64,000 nucleotides of DNA from an uncultured Lachnospiraceae bacterium (GCA_910577105.1 CAJTMB010000003.1:1-64000); one strand, 5' to 3'. Shown: positions 28,523 to 37,649, counted from the first letter of the stretch. Notes: generated from the sequence alone by a model not told the origin. Program-made: numbers and translations.

Positions 28523-28675
28523 ATGAATACATACGAAGATTTAACACTGTTAATTCTGTTCGGAACGTTTCTTGTTGCACTGCTTGCCTCATTGTACTTG
28601 ACGGTCTGGGCAGGCTTAAAAACTTATCCTCTTTTCGCATATCCAGTTCACAGTGACAACCTTCCCGCAATATAA
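28523..28675 (+). CDS. Putative holin-like toxin (Hol_Tox-like small membrane protein)
   Basis: A 50 aa ORF that starts MNTYEDLTLLILFGTFLVAL and continues with LLASLYLTVWAG. The M-x-T/V-Y/F-E-x-L-x-L-x-x-x-F-G-x-F-x-x-A-L-L pattern and single helix match small holin-like toxins of Firmicutes (PF16935 type). No good Shine-Dalgarno is seen. It ends 180 bp before feoA, and the gap is full of short hairpins. It would be missed by length cut-offs. The role as a type I toxin is inference. Confidence 0.6.
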   Translation: MNTYEDLTLLILFGTFLVALLASLYLTVWAGLKTYPLFAYPVHSDNLPAI

Positions 28676-28700
28676 TGAAATAAGGACCTGGCGCGAAAAG

Positions 28701-28783
28701 AACTTCTAACGCTCATGCCAATGGGCATTTCGTGAAGAAGTCCTATGTCTGCGCAGCAGACATTTCTCACGCTTGAGAAATGC
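28701..28783 (+). other. Cluster of three short hairpins between holin-like ORF and feoA
   Basis: Three adjacent hairpins are visible. The first pairs ACTTCT with AGAAGT and, nested inside, ATGCC with GGCAT. The second is GTCTGC gca GCAGAC. The third is CATTTCTC acgct TGAGAAATG. None is followed by a T run. They could be the 3' part of the small-ORF mRNA, an RNA regulator, or the feoA leader. No known riboswitch family is recognised. Confidence 0.55.
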
Positions 28784-28863
28784 CGAAAACACAGCATTTT
28801 CCTTAAGCCGACCTTTTGGCTGTGGATTATAAGGCGCAGTAAAACTGCAATATGGAGGTTAAC

Positions 28864-29172
28864 ATGAAACAGGACTTGACCCTTAATGACCTTTCGCCTA
28901 CGGAAAGCGCCCTTGTCAAAGACCTTTTGTGTACCGGCAGCATACGCAGGCGGCTGATGGACATCGGACTTATAAAACACACGCTTGTAACGTGTGTGGG
29001 CGAGAGCCCGGCGGGAGACCCGAAGGCTTTTCTGATACGGGGCGCCGTCATTGCCATCCGCGGAAAAGACAGCCGGAATATATTGATACAAGACAAGGAG
29101 CAGACGTATGGAAAACAGCAAAACCATCGCCATCGCAGGCAATCCCAATGTAGGGAAAAGCACTCTTTTTAA
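28864..29172 (+). CDS. feoA: Ferrous iron transport protein FeoA, C-terminally extended
   Basis: FeoA is the small SH3-like cytosolic partner of FeoB. The 102 aa product has RRRLMDIGLIKHTLV and AVIAIRGKDSRNILI as in FeoA. The normal family end (about 78 aa) is passed and the frame reads on into the first 65 bp of feoB in another phase, giving a tail rich in H, R and Q. That tail is probably not selected as protein, and suggests loss of an earlier stop codon. ATGGAGG lies just upstream of ATG 28864. Confidence 0.88.
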   Translation: MKQDLTLNDLSPTESALVKDLLCTGSIRRRLMDIGLIKHTLVTCVGESPAGDPKAFLIRGAVIAIRGKDSRNILIQDKEQTYGKQQNHRHRRQSQCREKHSF

Positions 29173-31234
29173 CAGCCTGACCGGACTGAAACAGCACACG
29201 GGAAACTGGGCAGGGAAAACCGTTGCAAATGCAAGCGGCAAATGCCGGATTGGAAAGTGGGACTGCACTCTGGTGGACATTCCCGGCACTTACTCTTTAC
29301 TTCCCCATTCCGCTGAAGAAGAAATTGCCAGAAACTATCTGTGCTTTGAAAAACCTGATGCCGTTATCGTGGTATGTGACGCCACCTGTCTGGAGCGAAA
29401 TTTAAACCTTGTCCTACAAGTTTTGGAAATTACCGAAAACGTCCTCCTATGCATCAATTTAATGGATGAAGCAGAAAAAAAAGGGATTTCCATTGATTTT
29501 TCCTTGCTGTCCCAAACACTCTCCATCCCCGTTACCGGTATCAGCGCCCGCAATAAACATGGACTGGACACCTTTAAGGAAGCGCTGGAAGATTTGCTTT
29601 CCCACCCCCATGATGCTTCTCCGTCCACCAGACCCGCCTTCTATGACAAAGCGCTGGAGGACGCACTTTTAGGCCTTGAAGGCACACTAACAGATTTTTC
29701 GAAAAGTGAGGATGCTGTTTCAAAAAAACTTTCAGGATTTTCACGGCGTTTCCTTGCCATGCGCCTGCTGGAGGCGGATACCTCTTTTGAAGCTGCGCTT
29801 TGGGAGGATACGGGCATCAGGATGTCCGACATTCCCAAACTAAACTCTGCCCGAAAAGAAGCGCTGTATCGTCTTGCACAATCCGGCATACCGGAAAATT
29901 ATATGCAGGACGCCATTGCGTCCGGGCTTATGGAATCCGCCTCCAAATTGGCGGCTGCAGCTGTCACCTTCCATGACGCCGGCTACCGGAAAAAAGATTT
30001 GCGGCTGGACAAAATCCTTACCAGCCGTCTTACCGGATATCCTGTGATGATTGCCCTGCTCGCTTTTATTTTCTGGCTGACCATTTCGGTTTCCAACTAT
30101 CCTTCCGCCCTGCTTTCTAAATTTTTCTCCGGGCTGGAAGGCATCTTTTCCGATATGCTGCTATACATAAAAACCCCCGTCTGGCTGCATGACCTTCTGG
30201 TATTGGGCGCATTTCGCGTGCTTGCCTGGGTTGTTTCGGTCATGCTGCCTCCCATGGCTATCTTTTTTCCCCTCTTTACCATATTGGAGGACGTAGGTTA
30301 CCTGCCCCGCATTGCCTACAACATGGATTATTGTTTTCAAAAGTGCCGCGCCTGCGGCAAACAGTCCCTTACCATGTGCATGGGTTTCGGATGTAATGCC
30401 GCCGGCATTGTAGGCTGCCGCATCATAGACTCGCCAAGGGAGCGTCTGATTGCCATACTGACCAATAATTTCGTTCCCTGCAACGGACGTTTCCCCCTGC
30501 TGATTGCCATGATTACCATGTTTTTTGCAGGTACGGAAGGAGGCTTTGTTTCCTCCGCCCTTTCTTCCCTTTTGCTGACCGGTTTTGTCCTTCTGGGTAT
30601 CGGCATGACTTTTCTTGTTTCCCGCCTGCTGTCGCAAACGGTATTAAAAGGACTTCCTTCGTCGTTTACTTTGGAACTGCCGCCTTTCCGCAAACCGCAA
30701 ATCGGCCGTATACTCGTGCGTTCCCTGCTTGACCGCACCCTCTTTGTCTTAAGCCGTGCCGCAATAGTTGCTGTCCCCGCAGGTATACTTCTCTGGATTA
30801 TGGCAAATGTATGCATTTCGGGCACCAGCCTGCTTTCCCACTGCGCCGGTTTTCTGGAGCCCTTTGCCCGGCTTATGGGACTGGACGGTGTAATCCTTAT
30901 GGCGTTCATCCTGGGCTTTCCTGCCAATGAAATTGTGCTGCCTATTATACTGATGGCCTATCTCTCCTCCGGCTCCCTTGTAGAATACGAAAGCCTTTCC
31001 GGTCTGCACAGCCTGCTTACGGCACACGGCTGGACGCCCGTAACAGCCGTATGTACCATGCTGTTCTCCCTGATGCACTGGCCCTGCTCCACCACGCTTC
31101 TCACCATAAAAAAGGAAACCGGCAGTCTGAAATGGACCTTTGCCGCTTTCCTCCTCCCCACGCTTGCAGGGATACTGCTCTGTATGGCATGTAATTTTTT
31201 CTGCCACCTAATAGGAATTTCCCAGGGAACTTGA
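29108..31234 (+). CDS. feoB: Ferrous iron transporter FeoB
   Basis: FeoB imports Fe2+ across the cytoplasmic membrane. The 708 aa protein has the N-terminal G domain (GNPNVGKSTLFNSLTG, DIPGTYSL, NLMDEAEKKG), a helical linker, and the membrane domain with about nine helices containing GCRACGKQSLTMCMGFGCNAAG-type gating motifs (near residues 410-430) and NNFVPCNGRFPLL. AAGGAG precedes ATG 29108, which lies inside feoA. The stop TGA (31232-31234) falls in the left arm of palindromic copy 5. Confidence 0.95.
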   Translation: MENSKTIAIAGNPNVGKSTLFNSLTGLKQHTGNWAGKTVANASGKCRIGKWDCTLVDIPGTYSLLPHSAEEEIARNYLCFEKPDAVIVVCDATCLERNLNLVLQVLEITENVLLCINLMDEAEKKGISIDFSLLSQTLSIPVTGISARNKHGLDTFKEALEDLLSHPHDASPSTRPAFYDKALEDALLGLEGTLTDFSKSEDAVSKKLSGFSRRFLAMRLLEADTSFEAALWEDTGIRMSDIPKLNSARKEALYRLAQSGIPENYMQDAIASGLMESASKLAAAAVTFHDAGYRKKDLRLDKILTSRLTGYPVMIALLAFIFWLTISVSNYPSALLSKFFSGLEGIFSDMLLYIKTPVWLHDLLVLGAFRVLAWVVSVMLPPMAIFFPLFTILEDVGYLPRIAYNMDYCFQKCRACGKQSLTMCMGFGCNAAGIVGCRIIDSPRERLIAILTNNFVPCNGRFPLLIAMITMFFAGTEGGFVSSALSSLLLTGFVLLGIGMTFLVSRLLSQTVLKGLPSSFTLELPPFRKPQIGRILVRSLLDRTLFVLSRAAIVAVPAGILLWIMANVCISGTSLLSHCAGFLEPFARLMGLDGVILMAFILGFPANEIVLPIILMAYLSSGSLVEYESLSGLHSLLTAHGWTPVTAVCTMLFSLMHWPCSTTLLTIKKETGSLKWTFAAFLLPTLAGILLCMACNFFCHLIGISQGT

Positions 31235-31410
31235 TACCGCGCACGTGGCTGGCCGCCGCCATATATGTATCCACCGGGGTACGTTTGCACTCTTCAACAG
31301 GCGTAGTGGTACTAGCGCTGCAAAGTACGCAGCGCAAGGACCAACGCCTGTTGAACGGCCCCTTATGGATACATATATGGCGGCGGCCAGCCACGTGCGC
31401 GGTATCAAGT
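31229..31410 (-). repeat. Palindromic structured element, copy 5, between convergent stops
   Basis: 182 bp. The arms ACTTGATACCGCGCACGTGG and CCACGTGCGCGGTATCAAGT are perfect complements and continue through CTGGCCGCCGCCATATATG. Each arm includes the last sense codon and the stop of the adjacent gene (ACT TGA of feoB, ACT TGA of the MATE gene). The core reads on the minus strand: CCATAAGGGGCCGT, a variable inner stem with CAACAGGC/GCCTGTTG, and the bulge AGAGTGCAAACG. It is the most diverged copy, but keeps the same layout. Confidence 0.85.
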
Positions 31411-32736
31411 CTGTCTTCTGCTGCATTTTACATAAAACAAATAACCTGCAATATCCGCCAGCGCCCACCCAATGGGTACGGACAGCCAGATGCCGGTGGT
31501 CGCCACGCCCGGTATTGCGGAGAGCAGGTATGCGAGCGCTACCCTGCTGCCCAGGGAAACCACAGTCAGCACGATGGATATTTCCGGTTTTCCGATGGCG
31601 CGGAAATAGCCGTAAAACAGAAATAATAAACCGATTCCCACATAAAAACTGCCTTCTATCCGCAGGTACTTTACCCCTTCGGCAATGATGTCCGTGCGGG
31701 ATGCATCTATAAAAATACGCATCAGGGGAGCGGCAAAGGCAAATACCGCAAAACTCACAGCCAGACTAAATGCCCCGGAGGTCAATATGGCGCTTTTCAG
31801 TCCTTTTTTTATCCGCTCCGGTTTCCCGGCGCCAAAATTCTGGGCAATAAATGTAGAGAAGGCATTGCCGAAGTCCTGCACCGGCATATACGCGAAGGAA
31901 TCTATCTTGACCGCTGCCGCAAAGGCCGCCATCACCACTACTCCAAAGCTGTTTACCAGTCCCTGCACCATCAAAATCCCCAGATTCATCACTGATTGCT
32001 GCACACAGGTTAAACCGGACATGCCCGCAATGCCTTTCAATATGGAAACATCCCACTTCAGATGATGCCTTTGCACACGAAGTGACGGAAAACCTGCATA
32101 ATAGTAAAAAAGAATACCGATGCCTGACATATATTGGGCAATCACGGTCGCAATCGCCGCCCCGCGGACCCCCCAATGAAAACTATAGATAAACAGAATA
32201 TCCAGCACAATATTTAATACTGCCGATACTGCAAGGAATATCAAAGGAATCACAGAGTTTCCCACCGAGCGCAGAAGGTTGGCAAAATAATTGTAAAGAA
32301 AGGTGGCAAATATTCCGGCAAAAATAAAAAGCAGGTATTCCTTCATCATGTCCTTAATTTCCGGCGGAATCTGCAAAAGTGCAATGATACCGTCAATTTG
32401 CCAGAACACACAAACATTTAACACCACCGTGATGCTGCCAATCAGTACAAAGGATAAGAAAAAACTGCATTTTAACCTGTCAAAATCTTTCCTGCCGTAC
32501 AATATGGAAAAATAAGCGCTGCTCCCCATACAAAGTCCCAATATTATGGAAGTCAGAAAGACCATCAAAGTATAGGAAGACCCTACCGCCGCCAATGCAT
32601 CCGCCCCTATCAGCCGTCCCACAATCAGCGTATCCGCCACATTATATAACTGCTGCAGCAGATTCCCCGCCATAAGCGGCAGCGCAAACAATAACATATT
32701 CTTTGTAATGCTTCCCTCTGTCAAGTCCCCCCGCAC
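31405..32736 (-). CDS. MATE family efflux transporter
   Basis: A 443 aa protein with about 12 helices. The N-terminus (ITKNMLLFALPLMAGNLLQQLYNVADTLIVGR, residues about 9-40) carries the typical MATE PLxxxxLxxxxYNxxDTxxVG pattern. Members exchange Na+ or H+ for cationic drugs or metabolites; the substrate here is not known. It starts with GTG at 32736 behind GGAGG, and ends convergent with feoB across palindromic copy 5. Confidence 0.92.
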   Translation of the reverse strand: MRGDLTEGSITKNMLLFALPLMAGNLLQQLYNVADTLIVGRLIGADALAAVGSSYTLMVFLTSIILGLCMGSSAYFSILYGRKDFDRLKCSFFLSFVLIGSITVVLNVCVFWQIDGIIALLQIPPEIKDMMKEYLLFIFAGIFATFLYNYFANLLRSVGNSVIPLIFLAVSAVLNIVLDILFIYSFHWGVRGAAIATVIAQYMSGIGILFYYYAGFPSLRVQRHHLKWDVSILKGIAGMSGLTCVQQSVMNLGILMVQGLVNSFGVVVMAAFAAAVKIDSFAYMPVQDFGNAFSTFIAQNFGAGKPERIKKGLKSAILTSGAFSLAVSFAVFAFAAPLMRIFIDASRTDIIAEGVKYLRIEGSFYVGIGLLFLFYGYFRAIGKPEISIVLTVVSLGSRVALAYLLSAIPGVATTGIWLSVPIGWALADIAGYLFYVKCSRRQT

Positions 32737-32846
32737 TCCGCCTTCCCTCCTTTAATAGTGATTTAATATTTTTATAACTCTCATTTGCCGCATCCGAATT
32801 GGGCACAATGACAACCTCACAATTCCAAAGTTACGCAGACATCAAA

Positions 32847-32877
32847 GAAGGGCTCCCGCTAAGCAGGAAGCCCTTCC
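32847..32877 (-). terminator. Terminator after etfA
   Basis: On the minus strand GAAGGGCTTCCTGC pairs with GCGGGAGCCCTTC, followed by TTTGAT. It ends the crt-hbd-bcd-etfB-etfA transcript. The T run is weak but the stem is strong. Confidence 0.75.
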
Positions 32878-32896
32878 CTCTATGCACGCTTTGCCA

Positions 32897-33943
32897 TTAT
32901 TTTGCTGCTACTTCTGCCTTCAGCTTTTCTGTCAGCATGGGAACAATCTTGTTCAGGTCGCCGACAATGCCGTAATCAGCTACATCAAAGATGGGCGCTG
33001 TTTCGTCTTTGTTGATTGCAATGATAATGTCGGATTCTTCCATTCCCGCAAGATGCTGAATGGCGCCGGAAATACCGATTGCAAAGTAAACATTGGGACG
33101 TACCGTTTTTCCTGTCTGTCCTACCTGCAAATCTTTGGATTTCCATCCTGCATCCACAACCGCACGGGAGCAGCTTACGGTACCGCCGATGGCTGCCGCC
33201 AAATCCTCAAGAAGTTTGAAGTTTTCGGGGTTGCCTACGCCACGTCCGCCGGATACCAGAATCTTTGCATCCATGATATCCACGGTGTCGGATAAGGCTT
33301 TTACAATTTCAAGGATTTCCACATATTTGTTGTCAGGGGTAAATCCGGGATTGAACTCTTCCACAACTGCTTTCGCACCCTCAGCCTTAGGCAGCTTCTG
33401 CATAACGCCGGGACGTACGGTTGCCATCTGGGGACGGAAATCCGGGCAGGCAATGGTTGCAATCGTGTTGCCGCCAAATGCAGGGCGGGTCATCAGAAGC
33501 TGGTTGTGCTTCTGCTCTTTTCCGGGAACCGGATTAATGGGGAAATCGCCGATTTCAAGCTGTGTACAGTCAGCGGTCAGACCGGTGTGAATCCTTGCAG
33601 ATACACGGGGGCCCAAATCACGGCCGATTGCCGTAGCGCCAACCAGGAAAATCTCCGGTTTGTATTTTTCAATTACGGAAGCCAGGGCATGTGCATAAGG
33701 CTCTGTCCTGTATTCTTTTAATTCGGGGTCGTCTACCACGATAACCTTGTCAGCGCCATACGCTGCCAGCTCGTCAGACAGACCTTTTACATCACTACCT
33801 ACTAAAACCGCGGTCACTTCCGTGCCCAAATCATCAGCAAGGCTCTTGCCTTTGCCAATCAACTCAAAAGCAATGCTGTTTACTTCGTTGTCTACCTGCT
33901 GCGCAAAGACAAATACGCCTTTATATTCTTCTATATTCATCAT
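32897..33943 (-). CDS. etfA: Electron transfer flavoprotein alpha subunit
   Basis: EtfA with EtfB and Bcd forms the flavin-bifurcating butyryl-CoA dehydrogenase complex, which couples crotonyl-CoA reduction by NADH to ferredoxin reduction. The 348 aa protein has the N-terminal Etf domain ([24 protein letters not shown], residues about 10-33) and the C-terminal FAD-binding part LVSGGRGVG and [16 protein letters not shown]. The start is ATG 33943 with GAGG upstream. Last gene of the cluster, 15 bp after etfB. Confidence 0.95.
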   Translation of the reverse strand: MMNIEEYKGVFVFAQQVDNEVNSIAFELIGKGKSLADDLGTEVTAVLVGSDVKGLSDELAAYGADKVIVVDDPELKEYRTEPYAHALASVIEKYKPEIFLVGATAIGRDLGPRVSARIHTGLTADCTQLEIGDFPINPVPGKEQKHNQLLMTRPAFGGNTIATIACPDFRPQMATVRPGVMQKLPKAEGAKAVVEEFNPGFTPDNKYVEILEIVKALSDTVDIMDAKILVSGGRGVGNPENFKLLEDLAAAIGGTVSCSRAVVDAGWKSKDLQVGQTGKTVRPNVYFAIGISGAIQHLAGMEESDIIIAINKDETAPIFDVADYGIVGDLNKIVPMLTEKLKAEVAAK

Positions 33944-33958
33944 TAACACCTCTTCCCG

Positions 33959-34741
33959 TTAGATAACATGTTTTTCTTTTAACTTGTTCATGATATAGTC
34001 TACTGATTCTGCGGGGTCTAAAGTAACCTTCTCGCCGGCGCCCTTCCTTACTTTGTCGGAAGCCTTTGCAATCTGGGTCGGTGAACCCTTTAAACCTAAA
34101 TTGGAATCATCCACGTCTACCAAATCATTTCTGCCCCAGACAGTAATCTCTGCCTTGTTGGCATCAAAGATGCCGCCGGGCGTCATGTAACGGGGCTCAT
34201 TGAGTTCAGCGAGGGCAGTAATCAGACAGGGCATTTTGGCTTTCAGCACATGATACCTGTCATCAAACTGACGCTCCACAATCACACTGTCATCTTCAAC
34301 CTCGATTTTCTGCGCATAAGAGATAACCGGGATTCCGAGATGCTCTGAAATCTGGGGACCAACCTGTGCGGTATCCCCGTCAATTGCCTGACGGCCGGTG
34401 ATAATCAAATCATATTCCAGATTGCGGATTGCGCCTGCCAGCGTCTGGCTGGTTGCCCATGTATCGGCGCCGCCGAGTACACGGTCAGTTACAAGGATAC
34501 CCTTGTCCGCGCCCATTGCCATTGCTTCGCGCAGTACATCCTCTGCCTTGGGAAGACCCATGGTAATAACGGTAACTTCCGCACCGTATTTATCTTTTAA
34601 TCTGAGCGCCGCCTCCAGTCCTGCCTTGTCGTCAGGATTCATGATGGTAAGCATGGCTGCCCTGTTAAGCGTACCGTCGGGATTAAATTTCACGCCGCCC
34701 TTTGTATCGGGTACCTGTTTAATACAAACAACAATTTTCAT
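33959..34741 (-). CDS. etfB: Electron transfer flavoprotein beta subunit
   Basis: EtfB carries the bifurcating FAD and partners EtfA. The 260 aa protein starts KIVVCIKQVPDT and has VITMGLPKAEDVLREAMAMGADKG, ITGRQAIDGDTAQVGPQ and PCLITALAELNEPRYMT, all family marks (each region given here in part). AAGGAG precedes ATG 34741. It lies between bcd and etfA as in Clostridium. Confidence 0.96.
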   Translation of the reverse strand: MKIVVCIKQVPDTKGGVKFNPDGTLNRAAMLTIMNPDDKAGLEAALRLKDKYGAEVTVITMGLPKAEDVLREAMAMGADKGILVTDRVLGGADTWATSQTLAGAIRNLEYDLIITGRQAIDGDTAQVGPQISEHLGIPVISYAQKIEVEDDSVIVERQFDDRYHVLKAKMPCLITALAELNEPRYMTPGGIFDANKAEITVWGRNDLVDVDDSNLGLKGSPTQIAKASDKVRKGAGEKVTLDPAESVDYIMNKLKEKHVI

Positions 34742-34786
34742 TGTATTTTCACTCCTTATTAGATTTAAGTTTATTATAGATAAGCG

Positions 34787-35941
34787 TTATTTTAACATAG
34801 CGCCGGATATTACCATTCTCTGCACTTCGCTGGTACCCTCGTAAATCTCGGTAATCTTAGCGTCACGCATCATACGCTCTACATCGTACTCCCTTGTATA
34901 ACCATAACCGCCGTGAAGCTGGACAGCCTTGGTCGTCACTTCCATGGCAACCTCTGCCGCATACAGTTTTGCCTGTGCAGCCTCCACGGAATATACTTTC
35001 TGGGTAGCTTTAGCCATGGCTGCTTTGTAAACCAGCAATTTAGCAGCTTCTACTTTGGTAGCCATATCTGCAAGCTGGAACTGTGTATTCTGGAAAGCGC
35101 CAAGGGCCCTGCCAAACTGCTTTCTCTCTTTCACATATGCAACGGTTCTCTCCAGCGCGCCTTCCGCAATACCCAGCGCCTGGGATGCAATGCCGATACG
35201 TCCGCCGTCCAGCGTGTGCATAGCGATGCCGAAGCCCTTGCCTTCCTGACCAAGCAGATTCTCCTTGGGAATCCTGCAGTCTGTGAAAATCAGTTCATAA
35301 GTGGACGAACCACGGATACCCATTTTCTTTTCCTTCGTACCGAAGGTAAATCCGGGCGTACCTTTTTCCACGATAAATGCGGAAATTCTCTTCCTGCTCC
35401 TGCCCTTTGCGTCGGTGTCAACGCCTGTAATGGCAAAAATCACATACACATCCGCTTCTTTTCCGTTGGTGATAAAGATTTTGGAGCCGTTTAATATGTA
35501 TTCATCGCCGTCTAAAACTGCCTTTGTCTGCTGTCCCTGCGCGTCTGTACCGGCGCCCGGCTCTGTCAGTCCGAATGCACCCAGCTTTTCGCCTTTTGCA
35601 AGGGGAACCAGATATTTTTGTTTCTGCTCTTCCGTGCCGTAGGTCTGGATAGGGTCACAGCAAAGGGAGGTGTGTGCGGATACGATAACGCCTGTAGTGC
35701 CGCAGACCTTGGAAAGTTCCTCCACACACATAACATAGGTGAGAGGGTCACAGCCCTGTCCGCCGTATTCCTTGGGAACGGGAATCCCCAAAAAGCCGTT
35801 TCTTGCCATCTTTTCCACGGTGCCGCGGGGAAATTCCTCTGTTTCATCAACCTCCTGTGCAAGAGGCTTTACTTCTTTTTCAGCAAACTCCCTGAAAAGG
35901 GCGCGTGCCATTTCATGTTCTTTTTTCAAAGTAAAATCCAT
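34787..35941 (-). CDS. bcd: Butyryl-CoA dehydrogenase
   Basis: Bcd reduces crotonyl-CoA to butyryl-CoA. The 384 aa acyl-CoA dehydrogenase has FGLTEPGAGTDAQGQQT (substrate loop), FITNGKEADVYVIFA, and the C-terminal ITEIYEGTSEVQRMVIS with the catalytic Glu. It is followed by etfB and etfA, so the bifurcating complex is encoded together. GGAGG lies before ATG 35941. Confidence 0.96.
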   Translation of the reverse strand: MDFTLKKEHEMARALFREFAEKEVKPLAQEVDETEEFPRGTVEKMARNGFLGIPVPKEYGGQGCDPLTYVMCVEELSKVCGTTGVIVSAHTSLCCDPIQTYGTEEQKQKYLVPLAKGEKLGAFGLTEPGAGTDAQGQQTKAVLDGDEYILNGSKIFITNGKEADVYVIFAITGVDTDAKGRSRKRISAFIVEKGTPGFTFGTKEKKMGIRGSSTYELIFTDCRIPKENLLGQEGKGFGIAMHTLDGGRIGIASQALGIAEGALERTVAYVKERKQFGRALGAFQNTQFQLADMATKVEAAKLLVYKAAMAKATQKVYSVEAAQAKLYAAEVAMEVTTKAVQLHGGYGYTREYDVERMMRDAKITEIYEGTSEVQRMVISGAMLK

Positions 35942-35983
35942 GATAACATTTCCTCCATGTTTTATATATTATTCTGTATCTGC

Positions 35984-36823
35984 TTATTTTGCGTAATCAT
36001 AGAAGCCCTTGCCGGTCTTCTTGCCAAGCTTGCCTGCACGAACCATTTTTCTGAGCAGGGGATGGGGACGGTACTTCGGGTCACCCGTTTCGTTCTGCAA
36101 TACTTCCATAATGGCAAGCACGATATCCAGTCCCACCAAATCGCCCAAGGCAAGAGGTCCCATGGGATGGGAAGCGCCAAGCTTCATTGCTTCGTCAATA
36201 TCGGCAACGCTTGCAATACCGTCTGCATAGATGCCGATTGCTTCGTTAATCATAGGGATTAAAATCCTGTTTACCACAAATCCGGGAGCTTCCTTTACCT
36301 CAACGGGTGTCTTGCCGATTTCCGTAGAAATGGCTTTGATTTTCTCTACCAGTTCCACAGGTGTATTTTCACCCGCAATGACTTCCACCAGTTTCATTCT
36401 GTCAGCAGGGTTGAAAAAGTGCATGCCAATCATGGGCCTGTCAAGTCCGGCGCCGATTTCAGTGATGGACAGGGAAGAGGTGTTGGTTGCAAAGATACAA
36501 TCGGGCTTTACAATTTCCTGCAGTTCTTTGAAAGTTGTCTTCTTAATCTGCATATTTTCAGGCGCTACTTCAATCACCAAATCACAGTCGGTACAAATAT
36601 CTTTCAGACCCGTTGCAATCTTGGCTGCAATGGCATCTGCCTTTTCCTGTGTGATTTTTTCCTTGCCTACAAGGAAATTCAGATTTTTTAAGATTCTGTT
36701 CTTACCGCCATCGGCAAATTCCTGCTTGATGTCACAAAGGCATACTTCATATCCCTCTGTCATCGCGAATGCCTGTGCAATTCCGGCACCCATGGTGCCT
36801 GCGCCAATAATACCTACTTTCAT
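35984..36823 (-). CDS. hbd: 3-hydroxybutyryl-CoA dehydrogenase
   Basis: Hbd reduces acetoacetyl-CoA to 3-hydroxybutyryl-CoA. The 279 aa protein begins with the dinucleotide-binding motif [17 protein letters not shown]. It shows [10 protein letters not shown], the catalytic-His region [16 protein letters not shown], and [22 protein letters not shown] precedes ATG 36823, 40 bp after crt. The cofactor (NADH or NADPH) is not set by these motifs. Confidence 0.96.
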   Translation of the reverse strand: MKVGIIGAGTMGAGIAQAFAMTEGYEVCLCDIKQEFADGGKNRILKNLNFLVGKEKITQEKADAIAAKIATGLKDICTDCDLVIEVAPENMQIKKTTFKELQEIVKPDCIFATNTSSLSITEIGAGLDRPMIGMHFFNPADRMKLVEVIAGENTPVELVEKIKAISTEIGKTPVEVKEAPGFVVNRILIPMINEAIGIYADGIASVADIDEAMKLGASHPMGPLALGDLVGLDIVLAIMEVLQNETGDPKYRPHPLLRKMVRAGKLGKKTGKGFYDYAK

Positions 36824-36863
36824 TGTAGTTCCTCCTTTTTAAATATATAATCTTCTTTTTCCG

Positions 36864-37649
36864 TTAACAATTTTTAAAAGGCTCTTTTACTTTTTCCTTG
36901 TTTTTGTCAAGGAAAAACTCCATACCGTATTTCTGGTCATTGGTTTCAAAGCAGTCGCCGAAAAGCTTTTCCTCTAAAGCAACAGCCGCATCCATGTCTA
37001 AATCTAATCCTTCATTGATTGCCTTTTTGCAGTTGCGGACTGCAATGGGCGCATTCTTTGCGATGCCGGACGCCATCTTTTCTGCTGCGGGCATCAGTTC
37101 CTCCTGCGTATATACCGCATTGACAAGACCTATGCGCAACGCTTCGTCGGCCTTGATATTCCTTGCCGTATAAATCATCTGCTTTGCCATGCCTGCGCCA
37201 ACCAGACGGGCAAGCCTCTGGGTGCCGCCGAAGCCGGGCGTAATGCCAAGTCCCACTTCGGGCTGTCCAAACACTGCATTGTCGGAACAGATTCTGATAT
37301 CACAGCTCATGGAAATCTCACAGCCTCCGCCCAGGGCAAAGCCGTTTACTGCCGCAATCACGGGAACCGGGAATGTTTCAAGCTTGCGGAAAACATCGTT
37401 TCCTTTTTTACCGAACGCTTCTCCCTCTGCCTTGGTAAGGGTGCTCATCTCACCGATATCCGCACCGGCAACAAAAGATTTCTGTCCTGCGCCTGTCAGA
37501 ATCAGGCATCTTACTTCCTCCAGATTTATTGCATCAAGGGTTGCATCAAGTTCATCAAGAACCTGGGAGTTCAATGCATTCAAAGCCTTTTCACGGCTGA
37601 TGGTAATTACGCCCACCTGTCCCTTTTGTTCATATACTATGTAATCCAT
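36864..37649 (-). CDS. crt: 3-hydroxybutyryl-CoA dehydratase (crotonase)
   Basis: Crt dehydrates 3-hydroxybutyryl-CoA to crotonyl-CoA. The 261 aa protein has ALNALNSQVLDEL, the oxyanion-hole regions SFVAGADIGEM and NGFALGGGCEISMSCD, and QPEVGLGITPGFGGTQRL. ATG 37649 (MDYIVYEQ) is set because GGAGG lies five bases upstream; the longer frame adds 13 residues without support. It starts downstream of a strong hairpin that follows thl. Confidence 0.95.
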   Translation of the reverse strand: MDYIVYEQKGQVGVITISREKALNALNSQVLDELDATLDAINLEEVRCLILTGAGQKSFVAGADIGEMSTLTKAEGEAFGKKGNDVFRKLETFPVPVIAAVNGFALGGGCEISMSCDIRICSDNAVFGQPEVGLGITPGFGGTQRLARLVGAGMAKQMIYTARNIKADEALRIGLVNAVYTQEELMPAAEKMASGIAKNAPIAVRNCKKAINEGLDLDMDAAVALEEKLFGDCFETNDQKYGMEFFLDKNKEKVKEPFKNC

